The translations under genes were made by a program, and so were the position numbers. From the NCBI RefSeq assembly GCF_000522985.1, contig NZ_CP007128.1:3270220-3334219 (forward strand): a stretch of DNA of 64,000 nucleotides. Reading direction: 5' to 3'. Of the stretch, positions 42,093 through 51,750 are shown piece by piece. This DNA comes from Gemmatirosa kalamazoonensis. GTDB taxonomy: Bacteria; Gemmatimonadota; Gemmatimonadetes; Gemmatimonadales; Gemmatimonadaceae. The number at the start of each line of letters is the position of its first letter. Position 1 is the first letter of the stretch. Under the pieces are notes generated by a model that was not told the origin of the DNA, did not search any database, and worked only from the letters and a program-made list of their open reading frames with translations.

Positions 42093-44117
42093 ATGACGTG
42101 GCCCGTGATGGCAAGGGATCTCCAGCAGTACCTCGGCACCGTCCTCGCCGCCAATTACCGGATCGAGCGCGAGCTCGGCGTCGGCGCGACGGCCAGGGTG
42201 TACCTCGCGCACGACCTGAAGCACGACCGGCTCGTCGCGCTGAAGGTCCTGCGCCCGGAGATCGCCGTCGCGATGGGGGCCGAGCGGTTTCTCCGCGAGA
42301 TCCAGACGGCCGCGCGCCTGTCGCATCCGGGCATCCTGCCGCTCTACGACTCGGGCGAGACGGAGGGGCTGCTCTACTTCACGATGCCGTTCATCGAGGG
42401 CGAGTCGCTGCGCGACCGCCTCGAGCGCGAGGAGCGGCTTCCGGTGGACGAGGCGGTTCGGATCACGCGCGACGTGGCCGAGGCGCTCGGCTTCGCGCAC
42501 GAGTGCGGCGTCATCCACCGCGACGTGAAGCCGGAGAACATCCTGCTGGCCGGGCACTCGCCCGATGGGCGGCGGCACACCGGCGGTGTCCGGCCGCTCG
42601 TCGCCGACTTCGGGATCGCGCTCGCGCTTGAGGACTCGGAGTCGCGGCTCACGCACACGGGCATGGTCGTCGGCACGCCGCGCTACATGAGCCCCGAGCA
42701 GAGCATCGGCATCGCGGCGCTCGATCATCGGACCGACGTGTACAGCCTCGCGTGCGTGCTGTACGAGATGCTCACCGGGCGCGCGCCATTCGAGGGCCCG
42801 ACGCTGCAGGCGATCGTCACGCAGCGGCGGTACGAGGATCCGCCGGCGATCCAGTCGCTGCGTCCCGACGTGCCGCGCGCCGTGTCCAACGCGCTCGCCG
42901 AAGCGCTGGCGAAGGATCCGGCCGACCGCTTCGCGAGCATGGAGCAGTTCTCCGCCGCGCTCGTCGATCCGACGCGCCGCCGCCGCATGACGCGCCGCGC
43001 GGCGCGCCGGCTGCGCGTGTGGGCCGGCGTCGGCGTGGCGCTCTCCGCGCTCGCCGTCGTCGGAGCGGTAGCCGTGCGCACGCAGACGTCGCCGTTGAAG
43101 CGGCGCGATTGGGTGGTCGTCTCCGACTTCGACGGTCCGCCGTCGGACCCGGCGCTCGGCCGCGTGGTGCGCGAGCTCGTGACGACGGAGCTGAATCAGT
43201 CGCGGTTCGTCTCCACCATGCCGCGGTCCGCGCTCGCCGGGGCGCTCCGCGCGTCGGGTCGGCCCGAGACGACGCGCGTGAACGTCGACCTCGCGCGCGA
43301 GCTCGCGGAGCGCAGCTCCGTGCGTGCCGTGGTGACCGGGAACGTGGAGACCGCCGGCGACGGATACCGGCTCGTCGTGCGCGTGGTGGACCACGACGCG
43401 GGGAAGGAGATCGCCACCGCGTCGGCGGTCGCCTCCGCGGACAGCGTCGTTCCCGTCGTGCAGCGACTCGGCCACGCGCTCCGCGAGCAGCTCGGCGAGC
43501 GTCGCAGTGAGCTCGAACGCAACCAGGTGCTGCTCGACATCGCCACGCCCTCGCTCCCGGCCTACCGCAGATACGTCGACGCGCTCGCCCGCAAGGAGAG
43601 CGGCGACGTCGCCGGGAGCAACCGGCTGCTGCGCGATGCCGTCGCGCTGGACACCGGCTTCGCGGCAGCGTGGGCGCTCATGGGGCTCAACTACATCGAG
43701 GCGCGCAATCTCGACTCCGCGCGGCTCACGCTGAGCGAGGCGCTGCGTCGACCGCAGCGGCTCAGCACCGCGCAGAGCTACCGGCTGAAGGCGGACGCCG
43801 CGTACGCCATCGACCGCGACCTCACGTCGGCGGTGAAGTGGTACACGCAGTACCTGTCGCTCGTCCCGAACTCGGTCGGCGGCCGCAGCAACCGCGGGCT
43901 GTACATGTACATGCTCGGTCGGTACGAGGACGCGCTCGCGGACTTCGACAGCGCCGCGGCGAACAACCCGTTCGGGCGCGATCAGGATCCGCCGATGGTG
44001 ATCAACGCGGCGGACATGCTGATGGCGTTAGGCCGTCCGGATCGCGCCGCGGAGCGTGCGCGCGCGCGCTCACCGGCGTCTACGCCGACGACGCATCGAT
44101 CCTGCTCGCCACGGTGA
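42093..44117 (+). CDS. Membrane Ser/Thr kinase with TolB-like domain and TPRs, truncated by frameshift
   Basis: As written the frame gives 674 residues. The kinase domain (~15-285) is intact: RELGVGATARVYLA, VALKVLRPE, HRDVKPEN, ADFG, GTPRYMSPEQ. A membrane helix (VWAGVGVALSALAVVGAVAV) lies near 305. The outer part has a FlgO/TolB-N-like domain (DWVVVSDFDGPPSDPALG, SSVRAVVTGNVET) and TPR repeats (LPAYRRYVDALARKESGDV, GGRSNRGLYMYMLGRYEDAL). After residue ~655 the reading frame switches to a nonsense tail (SPASTPTTHRSC) at the GC run 44058-44067; the TPR region continues in another frame to 44911. ATG 42105 is an alternative start. The kinase domain may still work. Confidence 0.88.
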   Translation: MTWPVMARDLQQYLGTVLAANYRIERELGVGATARVYLAHDLKHDRLVALKVLRPEIAVAMGAERFLREIQTAARLSHPGILPLYDSGETEGLLYFTMPFIEGESLRDRLEREERLPVDEAVRITRDVAEALGFAHECGVIHRDVKPENILLAGHSPDGRRHTGGVRPLVADFGIALALEDSESRLTHTGMVVGTPRYMSPEQSIGIAALDHRTDVYSLACVLYEMLTGRAPFEGPTLQAIVTQRRYEDPPAIQSLRPDVPRAVSNALAEALAKDPADRFASMEQFSAALVDPTRRRRMTRRAARRLRVWAGVGVALSALAVVGAVAVRTQTSPLKRRDWVVVSDFDGPPSDPALGRVVRELVTTELNQSRFVSTMPRSALAGALRASGRPETTRVNVDLARELAERSSVRAVVTGNVETAGDGYRLVVRVVDHDAGKEIATASAVASADSVVPVVQRLGHALREQLGERRSELERNQVLLDIATPSLPAYRRYVDALARKESGDVAGSNRLLRDAVALDTGFAAAWALMGLNYIEARNLDSARLTLSEALRRPQRLSTAQSYRLKADAAYAIDRDLTSAVKWYTQYLSLVPNSVGGRSNRGLYMYMLGRYEDALADFDSAAANNPFGRDQDPPMVINAADMLMALGRPDRAAERARARSPASTPTTHRSCSPR

Positions 44118-44911
44118 CGAACCGGTGGGCCGACGCGGAGCGCGTCGCGACACGCGCGGCGAACGCGCCCGGCTCGTCTCCGAGCCTCCGGATCGACGCG
44201 ACGACGGCGCTCGCCGCGGTGCGCGCCGTCCACGGCGAGGTGGCCGCGGCCGGGCGCATCCTCTCCGCCGCGGCCGCGCGGTCGACGGGCGCCGAGCAGC
44301 GCTGGTACGAGAACGCGCGCTCGATCCTCGCCATCGTCAGCGGCGAGTCGGAGCCGGCGATCGGCGCCTCGCTGGCGAGCGACAGCACCCCTGGCGCCGT
44401 GCAGGCGCGCGGACTGCGGCTCGCCGCGCGCGGCGACACGAGCGGCGCCCGTGCCGTCCTCCGACACCTCGACGCGCTGCCGCCGGTGGAGCTGGCGCGA
44501 CTCGGCCACGGCCCGGTCGTCATCGCGTCGCTCATCGACGGCCGCGCGGGACGGTGGGCGCACGTGATCGAGACGCTCGCACCGCTCGCGCGGGCGGGCG
44601 AGCACGAGTCGCTGAACGCGGACCGCGCGCCGAGCCTCATCATGCGGTGGATCGTGGCGGACGCGTATGCGCACGTCGGCGAGCTGGATTCCGCCGTCGT
44701 GACGATGGCGCGCGCGGTGGATTACCGGCGCGTGCCGCCGGGGCACCTGGTGCTGCGGGGGCTCGCATACTCCTTCGCGCAGCGCCGGCTCGCGGAGTGG
44801 CAGGAGCGTCGCGGCGATCGCGACGCCAGCCGCCGCGCGTGGGCGGCTTTCCGCGCGGCGTTCACGAACCCCGATCCGGCGCTTCGCCACCTGCTCGTCG
44901 GCGCTCGATGA
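44068..44911 (+). pseudogene. Out-of-frame C-terminal TPR part of the kinase gene
   Basis: The frame following the (GC)5 run encodes ~280 residues that carry on the TPR region of the upstream kinase without a gap (ALTGVYADDASILLATVTNR, AAGRILSAAAARSTG, DSAVVTMARAVDYRRVPPG, RRAWAAFRAAFTNPDPALRH). Removing one GC unit would join both parts into a ~938-residue protein. Codon bias is strong throughout, so the break is recent, phase-variable or a sequencing error. There is no ribosome site or start codon that would suit an independent gene. Confidence 0.8.
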
Positions 44912-45002
44912 CGGCCCGAGGTGACGAGGTGATGACGCAGCGGTGACTCGGCGCGGCGCATAGTCCCGGCGTCCACGACACACCGTACCGCCGGGAGGCC
45001 TC

Positions 45003-45227
45003 ATGTCGCCGTCCACGTCGCACGCCGTCGCTCCGCGTCGTCTCCACGCGCTCGTCGCCGCGATCGCGGCGCGCCGCACCGCGCCGTCGCCGGTCGGCAC
45101 CGTGCTCCGCGGCCGGGAGCTCTGCTCCGCCCACTTCATCTCCGGGCCGGGGTGGATGTCGCGGGTCACCGCCGTCCTCGCGAGCGATCGGGCCGCGGCC
45201 ACGGCGGCGCGGAGGCGGAGCGCATGA
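45003..45227 (+). CDS. Small protein of unknown function, coupled to next gene
   Basis: A 74-residue Ala/Arg-rich protein with one weak hydrophobic stretch (LHALVAAIAARR) and a single Cys in RGRELCSAHFISGPGW. The ribosome site GGGAGG lies 5-10 bases before ATG 45003, one of the best in the window, and a CATAGT at about 44959-44964 could be the -10, so it is likely expressed. Its stop overlaps the next start (ATGA). Not recognised. Confidence 0.55.
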   Translation: MSPSTSHAVAPRRLHALVAAIAARRTAPSPVGTVLRGRELCSAHFISGPGWMSRVTAVLASDRAAATAARRRSA

Positions 45228-45466
45228 TCGGCCGCAAGCTCGTGATGGCGCCGATCGTCGCCGGCGGCCTGCTGCTCGCCGCCGCCCGCGTGGGAGCCGT
45301 TAGGCCCGCGCCGGCCCCCGCGCCGCCGTCGCCCGGACTGCTCGCCCTCGGCGCGGCGGCGCTCGTTGGACTCGGCCTCCGCGCGCGTCGCGAGCGCGCC
45401 ACGGGGCTCGACGACTGGCGGCCGGAGCCAGCGAAGGAGCCTGTGGTCGTCCAGCGCGTCGAGTAG
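45224..45466 (+). CDS. Small two-helix membrane protein
   Basis: An 80-residue protein with two hydrophobic segments (MAPIVAGGLLLAAARVGAV and GLLALGAAALVGLGLRARR) separated by a Pro-rich loop (RPAPAPAPPSPG), ending in a charged tail (DDWRPEPAKEPVVVQRVE). The second segment followed by Arg residues recalls a PEP-CTERM anchor but the tail is too long. ATG 45224 overlaps the stop of the upstream small gene, so both are made together. Contains a GTTAGGC word (45299). Not recognised. Confidence 0.6.
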   Translation: MIGRKLVMAPIVAGGLLLAAARVGAVRPAPAPAPPSPGLLALGAAALVGLGLRARRERATGLDDWRPEPAKEPVVVQRVE

Positions 45467-45550
45467 CTCGACGCGCCGCGACGCGCGCGGATGTGGTCAA
45501 GGTCGCCGCCGAACGGCGGGATGGCGCAAAAGAACAGAAATTGCTGCGCT

Positions 45551-45556
45551 ATTCTC
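45551..45556 (+). promoter_or_regulatory. Candidate -10 for the DUF4142 gene
   Basis: TATTCT lies in an unusually AT-rich patch (about 45527-45560) in the 135-base gap before the DUF4142 gene, 46 bases ahead of its ATG. The leader carries CCGGAGAG near 45590, a good ribosome binding site. Confidence 0.45.
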
Positions 45557-45601
45557 CGTTTCGAGCAGACGGCGTTCCTACACCACGTCCGGAGAGCCCA
45601 C

Positions 45602-46252
45602 ATGTCCGTCCAGTCCTCCACCAGATCGTTCGCGCGCGTCGTTCTCGTCAGCGGGGCCAGCCTCGCCTGCCTCTTGGCGGCCTGCGCGAAGAAGGACACC
45701 GCGGCCGACACCGCGGGTGCGACCGCTGCTCCTGCCGCCAGGAGCGATTCGGCCACGTCGGGCACCCCGACCGCGAGTGCGAGCGCGTCCGGGGGCGCGC
45801 TGAACGACGCGCAGATCGCGCACGTCGCGGTGACGGCGAACTCCATCGACAGCACCGCCGGCGAGCTCGCGAAGAAGAAGGGGACGGCGAAGGCGGTGAA
45901 GGACTTCGCGCAGACGATGATCACGGACCACTCGGGCGCGAACAAGGAAGCCGTCGCGCTCGCGACGAAGCTGAACGTGACGCCGCAGGACAACCCGACC
46001 AGTCAGCAGCTGAAGAGCGGCGCCGACGCGTCGAACTCCGCCCTGCAGGGGATGAGCGGCGCGGCGTTCGACTCGGCGTACATCGCGCACGAGGTCGACT
46101 ACCACCAGGCGGTGCTGAACGCGCTCGATCAGACGCTCATTCCGGGCGCGCAGAACGCGGAGCTGAAGGCGCTGCTGCAGAAGGTGCGGCCGGTCGTCGC
46201 GGCGCACCTCGACCGCGCGAAGAGCATCCAGTCCGGGCTCGGCAAGAAGTGA
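45602..46252 (+). CDS. DUF4142-domain lipoprotein
   Basis: A 216-residue lipoprotein: signal with lipobox CLLAAC (Cys at about 26), an Ala/Ser/Thr-rich spacer, then a four-helix ferritin-like DUF4142 domain (DAQIAHVAVTANSIDSTAGE, KGTAKAVKDFAQTMITDHSG, FDSAYIAHEVDYHQAVLNAL, LIPGAQNAELKALLQKVRPV, ending AHLDRAKSIQ). Conserved DHSG and the His in EVDYHQ are typical of the family. The family is frequent in periplasms, with no firmly assigned reaction. ATG follows CGGAGAG. The stop overlaps the next gene (GTGA). Confidence 0.9.
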   Translation: MSVQSSTRSFARVVLVSGASLACLLAACAKKDTAADTAGATAAPAARSDSATSGTPTASASASGGALNDAQIAHVAVTANSIDSTAGELAKKKGTAKAVKDFAQTMITDHSGANKEAVALATKLNVTPQDNPTSQQLKSGADASNSALQGMSGAAFDSAYIAHEVDYHQAVLNALDQTLIPGAQNAELKALLQKVRPVVAAHLDRAKSIQSGLGKK

Positions 46253-46581
46253 GGTCGCGGGCAGGGGTCGCGAGCGCCGGCGCGATCGCGATGGGGCTCG
46301 CGCTGGCCTCGTGCGCGCGACGCCCGCCGCCGCGAGCGTACACTGTGACCATCGTGAACTTCGTGACTCAGCCGGCGACGCTGCGCGTCGCGCCCGGCGA
46401 CACCGTCGTCTGGAAGAACACCGACTTCGTGCCGCACACGGCGACGGCGCGCGACGGCGCGTTCGACTCGAAGACGATCGACGGCGGCAAGAGCTGGCGC
46501 TGGGTCGCTGCGGCGGCCGGCAGCCATCCGTACTACTGCATCTTCCACCCGAACATGCAGGCGACGATCGAGGTGCGATGA
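46249..46581 (+). CDS. Exported cupredoxin (plastocyanin-like) lipoprotein
   Basis: A 110-residue blue-copper protein. Lipoprotein signal ends at ALASC (Cys 22). The Greek-key domain starts AYTVTIVNFVTQPATLRVAPG and contains the four type 1 copper ligands: His63 in FVPHTAT, Cys97 and His100 in YYCIFHPNM and Met103 in the same loop. It should carry single electrons in the periplasm. GTG 46249 overlaps the DUF4142 stop, giving a two-gene unit; the partner oxidase or reductase is not encoded nearby. A perfect hairpin ends the unit at 46608-46651. Confidence 0.9.
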   Translation: MRSRAGVASAGAIAMGLALASCARRPPPRAYTVTIVNFVTQPATLRVAPGDTVVWKNTDFVPHTATARDGAFDSKTIDGGKSWRWVAAAAGSHPYYCIFHPNMQATIEVR

Positions 46582-46607
46582 GTCGGCGGCGGCACGGATG
46601 AGCCGAT

Positions 46608-46651
46608 GGCCGGGGACGGTTCGCGGGCACGATCGCGAGCCGTCCCCGGCC
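46608..46651 (+). terminator. Strong GC hairpin after the cupredoxin gene
   Basis: GGCCGGGGACGG (46608-46619) pairs with CCGTCCCCGGCC (46640-46651), extended by CGCG/CGCG closer to the loop. It lies 27 bases after the stop. There is no T run, so it may be factor-assisted. Confidence 0.6.
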
Positions 46652-46740
46652 TCGCTTCCGCTCGGCACGGATCACGCGACAGGAGCGGTCGGTCCGGCCG
46701 CGGGTCGCCGGATGGATCCCCGTCGTCGCGGAGGCAGCCG

Positions 46741-47883
46741 ATGGAAACAGTCGCCCAGCTCGTGGAGCGGGCGTTGCAGCTTCCCGAGCCACCCGGCAGC
46801 TGGTGGCACCGGGCCGGGGTGTCTCCGCGCGCGGAGCGCTGGCTCGAGGTGATCTCGTCGGTCGTCCTCGCGGTGCTCGCGGTCGCGTGGATCTGGACCA
46901 TCGTGCAGGCGCGCGCGCTGACGACCGCCGAGAGCGGCGGCGAGGCGACGACCCCGACGACGCGCTCCGTGGCCGCGGCGCTCACGAACCCCGACGCGCC
47001 GTCGACCGCGTATCTCACGAGCGCCGCGCTCGAGGCTCTGGTTCCGCTGCGCGGCGCGAGCGGCAAGGTGCGCATCGTCATGCGCACCCCCGGCGACTCG
47101 GCGGGCGCGCTGCCGCACGGTGCGGAGGTGGTCTACGGCACCGACTCGGCGGCGCCGCGTCCGTCGGCGGTCGGGCAGGTCGCGCTTCGCGTGGCGAACG
47201 CGCTCCGGCCGGTGACCGATCTCAGCGTCGTCACGCTCACGCCGCTCTCCGAGCGCAAGGGCGGCCGGATCGGTCTCTACTACATCGGGTCGTGGCCCAC
47301 GGAGCACGGGGCGCGCGGCCCGGCGAAGGCGCCGCCGGCGAAGTACGCGCCGCCGCGCGGCCTCATCGAGGTCACCCCGGAGACGCAGGACACGCGGCTG
47401 TCCGAGCACCTGCGCATCCGCGACTTCCTCACCCACGACCAGCAGAACGTCTGGCCGAAGTACGTCGTGGTGCAGCCGTCCATCCTCGACAAGGACGAGC
47501 TGGTGCTCGCCGACCTCGAGTCGCATGGGATCGCCGCGAAGGGATTCCACGTGATGAGCGGGTTCCGCTCGCCGCAGTACAACGCCGGCGGCGGCGACAA
47601 GACCGGTCGGGCGAACCTCAGCCGGCACATGTACGGCGACGCGAACGACATCTGGATCGACAACGACGGCGACGGCCAGATGGACGACCTCAATCATGAC
47701 GGACGCATCGACATCCGCGACGCGCAGGTGGTCTGCAGCGCGGTGGAGCGCGTGGAGCAGGCGCATCCCGAGCTCGTCGGCGGGTGCGGCATCTATCCCG
47801 GCAACGGTGCGCACGGTCCCTTCACTCACATCGACGCCCGCGGGTATCGCGCCCGATGGACGGGCGGGAGCAATGGCGGATGA
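46741..47883 (+). CDS. Membrane-anchored M15-like peptidase with EF-hand-like loops
   Basis: A 380-residue protein with one N-terminal membrane helix (VISSVVLAVLAVAWIWTIV, residues ~40-58). The C-terminal domain resembles the YcbK/DUF882 group of zinc D,D-peptidases: HVMSGFRSPQYN, then LSRHMYGDANDIWID with His and Asp ligands, and a final His in HIDARG. Between them lies IDNDGDGQMDDLNHDGRID, two overlapping Dx(D/N)xDG calcium loops, unusual in this family. The middle ~130 residues are unassigned. It may cut cell-wall cross-links in a calcium-dependent way (inference). ATG 46741 follows GGAGG. The stop overlaps the next start. Confidence 0.8.
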   Translation: METVAQLVERALQLPEPPGSWWHRAGVSPRAERWLEVISSVVLAVLAVAWIWTIVQARALTTAESGGEATTPTTRSVAAALTNPDAPSTAYLTSAALEALVPLRGASGKVRIVMRTPGDSAGALPHGAEVVYGTDSAAPRPSAVGQVALRVANALRPVTDLSVVTLTPLSERKGGRIGLYYIGSWPTEHGARGPAKAPPAKYAPPRGLIEVTPETQDTRLSEHLRIRDFLTHDQQNVWPKYVVVQPSILDKDELVLADLESHGIAAKGFHVMSGFRSPQYNAGGGDKTGRANLSRHMYGDANDIWIDNDGDGQMDDLNHDGRIDIRDAQVVCSAVERVEQAHPELVGGCGIYPGNGAHGPFTHIDARGYRARWTGGSNGG

Positions 47884-48392
47884 GCGACAGAGAGATCCTT
47901 CCTCGCACGAGCGACGAGACCGCGGTGCGCAACGGCCGTGAGAACGGCCGCGACAATGGCCGCGACAATGGGCGCGACAATGGGCGCGACACCGCGCGGC
48001 GCGCGCTGGACCCGCTCATGGGCGTGCGTGCGGCCGACATCGAGCCGTATACCGGGCTCCGCTACCTGTCGAAGCTGTTCCGCATGATCGCGATCGTCCT
48101 CGTGCTGATGCTGATCGCCGAGGTGGTCACGGGGCTCGCGCGGCAGGGCGTGGAGTCGGTGCCGACGCTCGTGTCGGAGGTGAGCCGGCTCATCGTGCTC
48201 GCCGGGCTGCTGTGGGGCGTCGGCGACCTCGCGGTGCTGCTCGTGGACGTCGGCCACGACGTGCGCGCGGTGCGCATCCTCATGGGGCGGCAGACCTCGC
48301 ACCTCACGCAGCACGCGCACGAGCATCCCGTGACGCACGCGCCGGTCGTCGCCGACACGCCAGCGACGCCGCCGAACGAGCGGCGCATCTGA
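47880..48392 (+). CDS. Membrane protein with N-terminal NGRD tandem repeats
   Basis: A 170-residue protein. Residues ~18-37 are five copies of a four-residue unit (NGRE, then NGRD four times) coded by a 12-base tandem repeat. Two membrane helices follow (FRMIAIVLVLMLIAEVVTGL and LIVLAGLLWGVGDLAVLLV), then a His-rich tail (SHLTQHAHEHPVTHAP). ATG 47880 overlaps the peptidase stop (ATGA), so the two are co-translated and may act together. Not recognised. The gene ends ahead of a perfect palindromic terminator. Confidence 0.7.
   Translation: MSDREILPRTSDETAVRNGRENGRDNGRDNGRDNGRDTARRALDPLMGVRAADIEPYTGLRYLSKLFRMIAIVLVLMLIAEVVTGLARQGVESVPTLVSEVSRLIVLAGLLWGVGDLAVLLVDVGHDVRAVRILMGRQTSHLTQHAHEHPVTHAPVVADTPATPPNERRI
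47931..47990 (+). repeat. Five 12-base tandem repeats coding NGR(D/E)
   Basis: Units at 47931, 47943, 47955, 47967 and 47979 read AACGGCCGTGAG, AACGGCCGCGAC, AATGGCCGCGAC, AATGGGCGCGAC and AATGGGCGCGAC. Unit length is a multiple of three, so copy changes keep the frame. Confidence 0.9.
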
Positions 48393-48409
48393 CGGCTGCC
48401 TAACGACGC

Positions 48410-48443
48410 GGTGGCCGCGCCCGGAGCTCCGGGCGCGGCCACC
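48410..48443. terminator. Perfect 34-base palindrome between convergent genes
   Basis: GGTGGCCGCGCCCGGAG (48410-48426) is followed directly by its exact reverse complement (48427-48443), with ACGAC/GTCGT continuing the pairing outside. It lies between the NGRD protein and the convergent Tat-exported gene and is flanked by two GCCTAAC words in the same orientation (48398 and 48451). A bidirectional terminator is likely. Confidence 0.75.
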
Positions 48444-48475
48444 GTGTCGTGCCTAACGTCGTCCGGCCGGGCTGC

Positions 48476-49144
48476 TCAGCCGCCCTGGCAGTACGTGCAG
48501 CCGGCCATCTGCGCGCGGTGCACGCCGTACACGCCGGACGCCACGGGCGAGATGCCGGGGATGAGCCCCGCGGTCCACTCGCGCTTCGCCTGGTCCGCCG
48601 ACACGCCGATGCGCTGGCCGGCCATGCCGCTGAGCACCGTGAGCGCCTTGTTGCACGCGAGCAGCACGACGCTCGGATTCGCCGCGAGCTTCTGGTACGT
48701 CAGCCCCGGGTTCAGCGGCAGGTTCTCGTGGAACACGTTCCGGACCGCGGTGGTCTTCGTCTTCGGATCGGTGACGTTGATCAACTCTCCGATGTGGTAC
48801 TTCGCCCAGATCTGATCGTTCAGCGCGAGCGGCATGGCGAAGTGGCGCAGCACGATCACGGCGCTGATGTCGGAGTCCGGGACGCCAAGCGCTTCCTTCG
48901 TCGTCGCGATCCACGTGAGGGCGAACACCGGGCCCCACCCGTCGTTAGGCGCGGTGACGTCGAAGACCTGGCGGTGCTTGCCCTTGATGCGCGCGAACAG
49001 CGGATCGTCGGGTGCCGCGAGGCCGTGCCGGCTCGACTCGGCAGCGGCCGCGGTGCCACCCGTGGCGAGGAACGCCGCCGTGCCGGCGGCCAGGCGCTGC
49101 AGGAAGCTGCGGCGCGGGGACGGAGACGCCAACGACTCGAGCAT
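48476..49144 (-). CDS. Tat-exported DsrE-like protein
   Basis: A 222-residue protein with a twin-arginine signal (SPRRSFLQRLAAGTAAFLAT), so it is exported folded, perhaps with a cofactor. The body (VTAPNDGWGPVFALTW, VIVLRHFAMPLALNDQIW, SVVLLACNKALTVLSGM) resembles the DsrE/DsrF-like fold of sulfur-relay proteins; LACN offers a conserved-position Cys. The C-terminus ends GCTYCQGG, a CxxC pair that could bind metal or form a disulfide. ATG 49144 is the first Met before the Tat motif. It is divergent from the ArsR-methyltransferase gene. The fold call is moderate, function unknown. Confidence 0.65.
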   Translation of the reverse strand: MLESLASPSPRRSFLQRLAAGTAAFLATGGTAAAAESSRHGLAAPDDPLFARIKGKHRQVFDVTAPNDGWGPVFALTWIATTKEALGVPDSDISAVIVLRHFAMPLALNDQIWAKYHIGELINVTDPKTKTTAVRNVFHENLPLNPGLTYQKLAANPSVVLLACNKALTVLSGMAGQRIGVSADQAKREWTAGLIPGISPVASGVYGVHRAQMAGCTYCQGG

Positions 49145-49262
49145 GGCAAGGCCTCCGAGCAGGGGAAGGGGATAGGGGCGGAGCGAAGGTGCAACGGAGT
49201 TGATACGCGGTCCAGCCCCGCAACCGGACAACGGCTCCGTCTTGCCGGCGCGGACCCCGGCA

Positions 49263-49284
49263 TATATCCTTTGATCCGGATATA
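49263..49284. promoter_or_regulatory. Inverted repeat, probable ArsR-type operator
   Basis: TATATCC (49263-49269) and GGATATA (49278-49284) form a 7-base inverted repeat with an 8-base spacer, in an AT-rich island 9 bases before the ATG of the ArsR-type gene. TATACGAAT inside it could be the -10. The placement suits autoregulation by the downstream regulator. Confidence 0.6.
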
Positions 49285-49293
49285 CGAATAGAC

Positions 49294-50232
49294 ATGGCCG
49301 CCCCTCCTGTCCTCGACCACCTCGCCGCGCTGGCCGACCCCATCCGGGGCCGGCTGCTGCTCGTCCTCGAGCGGAACGAGCTCGCGGTGACCGAGCTGGC
49401 GGGCGCGCTCGCGCTCCCGCAGTCCACGGTGAGCCGGCACCTGAAGACGCTCGCCGACGCCGGGTGGGTGACCGCCCGCACCGAGGGGACCAGCCGCCGC
49501 TACCGCATGGCGGCGCAGCTCGACGATCCGGCGCAGGCCGTCTGGAGCGCCGTGCGCGCGCCGCTCGCTGCCCACCCCGACGCCGCGACCGACGCCGCCC
49601 GCCTCGCCGCGCTGCTGCTGGTGCGTCGGGCCGCGTACTTCTCCGCCGCCACACGCTGGGATCGCACCCGCGCCGAGCTGTTCGGCACGCGCGTCGACCA
49701 GTCGGCGTTCCTCGCCCTGCTCGATCCCGACGCCGTCGTTGGGGACCTCGGCTGCGGCCTCGGCGCGACGACCGACGCCGTCGCGCCGTTCGTGCGGCGG
49801 GTGATCGCCGTCGACGACTCGCCGGCGATGCTCGCCGAGGCCCGCCGTCGGCTCGACGGTCGCGCGAACGTGGAGCTGCGCGAGGGCTCGCTCGAGTTGC
49901 TCCCGCTCGATGACGGCGAGCTCGATGCCGCCTTGATCCTGCTCGCGCTCCACTACTCGGCCGACCCGGCTCGCGTGTTGGGCGAGGCGCTCCGCGCGCT
50001 GCGTCCGGGTGGCCGTCTCGTCGTCGTCGACATGCTGCCGCACGACCGCGAGGCGTACCGCGCCGAGATGGGGCACGTCTGGCTCGGCTTCGACCCGTCG
50101 CGGGTCGAGAGCTGGATGCGCGCGGCCGGCGCCGACGCCGTGCGCATCGTCCCGCTTCTGCACGACCCCGCGGCCAAGGGGCCGCCGCTGTTCGCCGCGT
50201 CCGCGCGACGCGCCCTTTCCCCGGCGCGTTAG
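49294..50232 (+). CDS. ArsR-family regulator fused to a SAM methyltransferase
   Basis: A 312-residue two-domain protein. Residues 1-85 form an ArsR winged helix ([48 protein letters not shown]). Residues ~130-312 form a class I methyltransferase ([56 protein letters not shown]). The fusion lies 34 bases before ahcY, so it may sense the SAM/SAH balance and control ahcY, like the separate SahR regulators of other bacteria; that is inference. No metal-binding Cys pair of classical ArsR is present. The operator-like repeat lies just upstream. The stop TAG is inside GTTAGGC. Confidence 0.9.
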   Translation: MAAPPVLDHLAALADPIRGRLLLVLERNELAVTELAGALALPQSTVSRHLKTLADAGWVTARTEGTSRRYRMAAQLDDPAQAVWSAVRAPLAAHPDAATDAARLAALLLVRRAAYFSAATRWDRTRAELFGTRVDQSAFLALLDPDAVVGDLGCGLGATTDAVAPFVRRVIAVDDSPAMLAEARRRLDGRANVELREGSLELLPLDDGELDAALILLALHYSADPARVLGEALRALRPGGRLVVVDMLPHDREAYRAEMGHVWLGFDPSRVESWMRAAGADAVRIVPLLHDPAAKGPPLFAASARRALSPAR

Positions 50233-50266
50233 GCGCGCCGCACCTTCACCAACCGAGACCGTCACG

Positions 50267-51748
<1,482 letters not shown>

Positions 51749-51750
51749 CA

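Noticed and set aside
45300-45420. PEP-CTERM sorting signal in the small membrane protein
   Set aside because: The motif reads PSP rather than PEP and more than 20 residues follow the Arg cluster; no exosortase gene is in the window.
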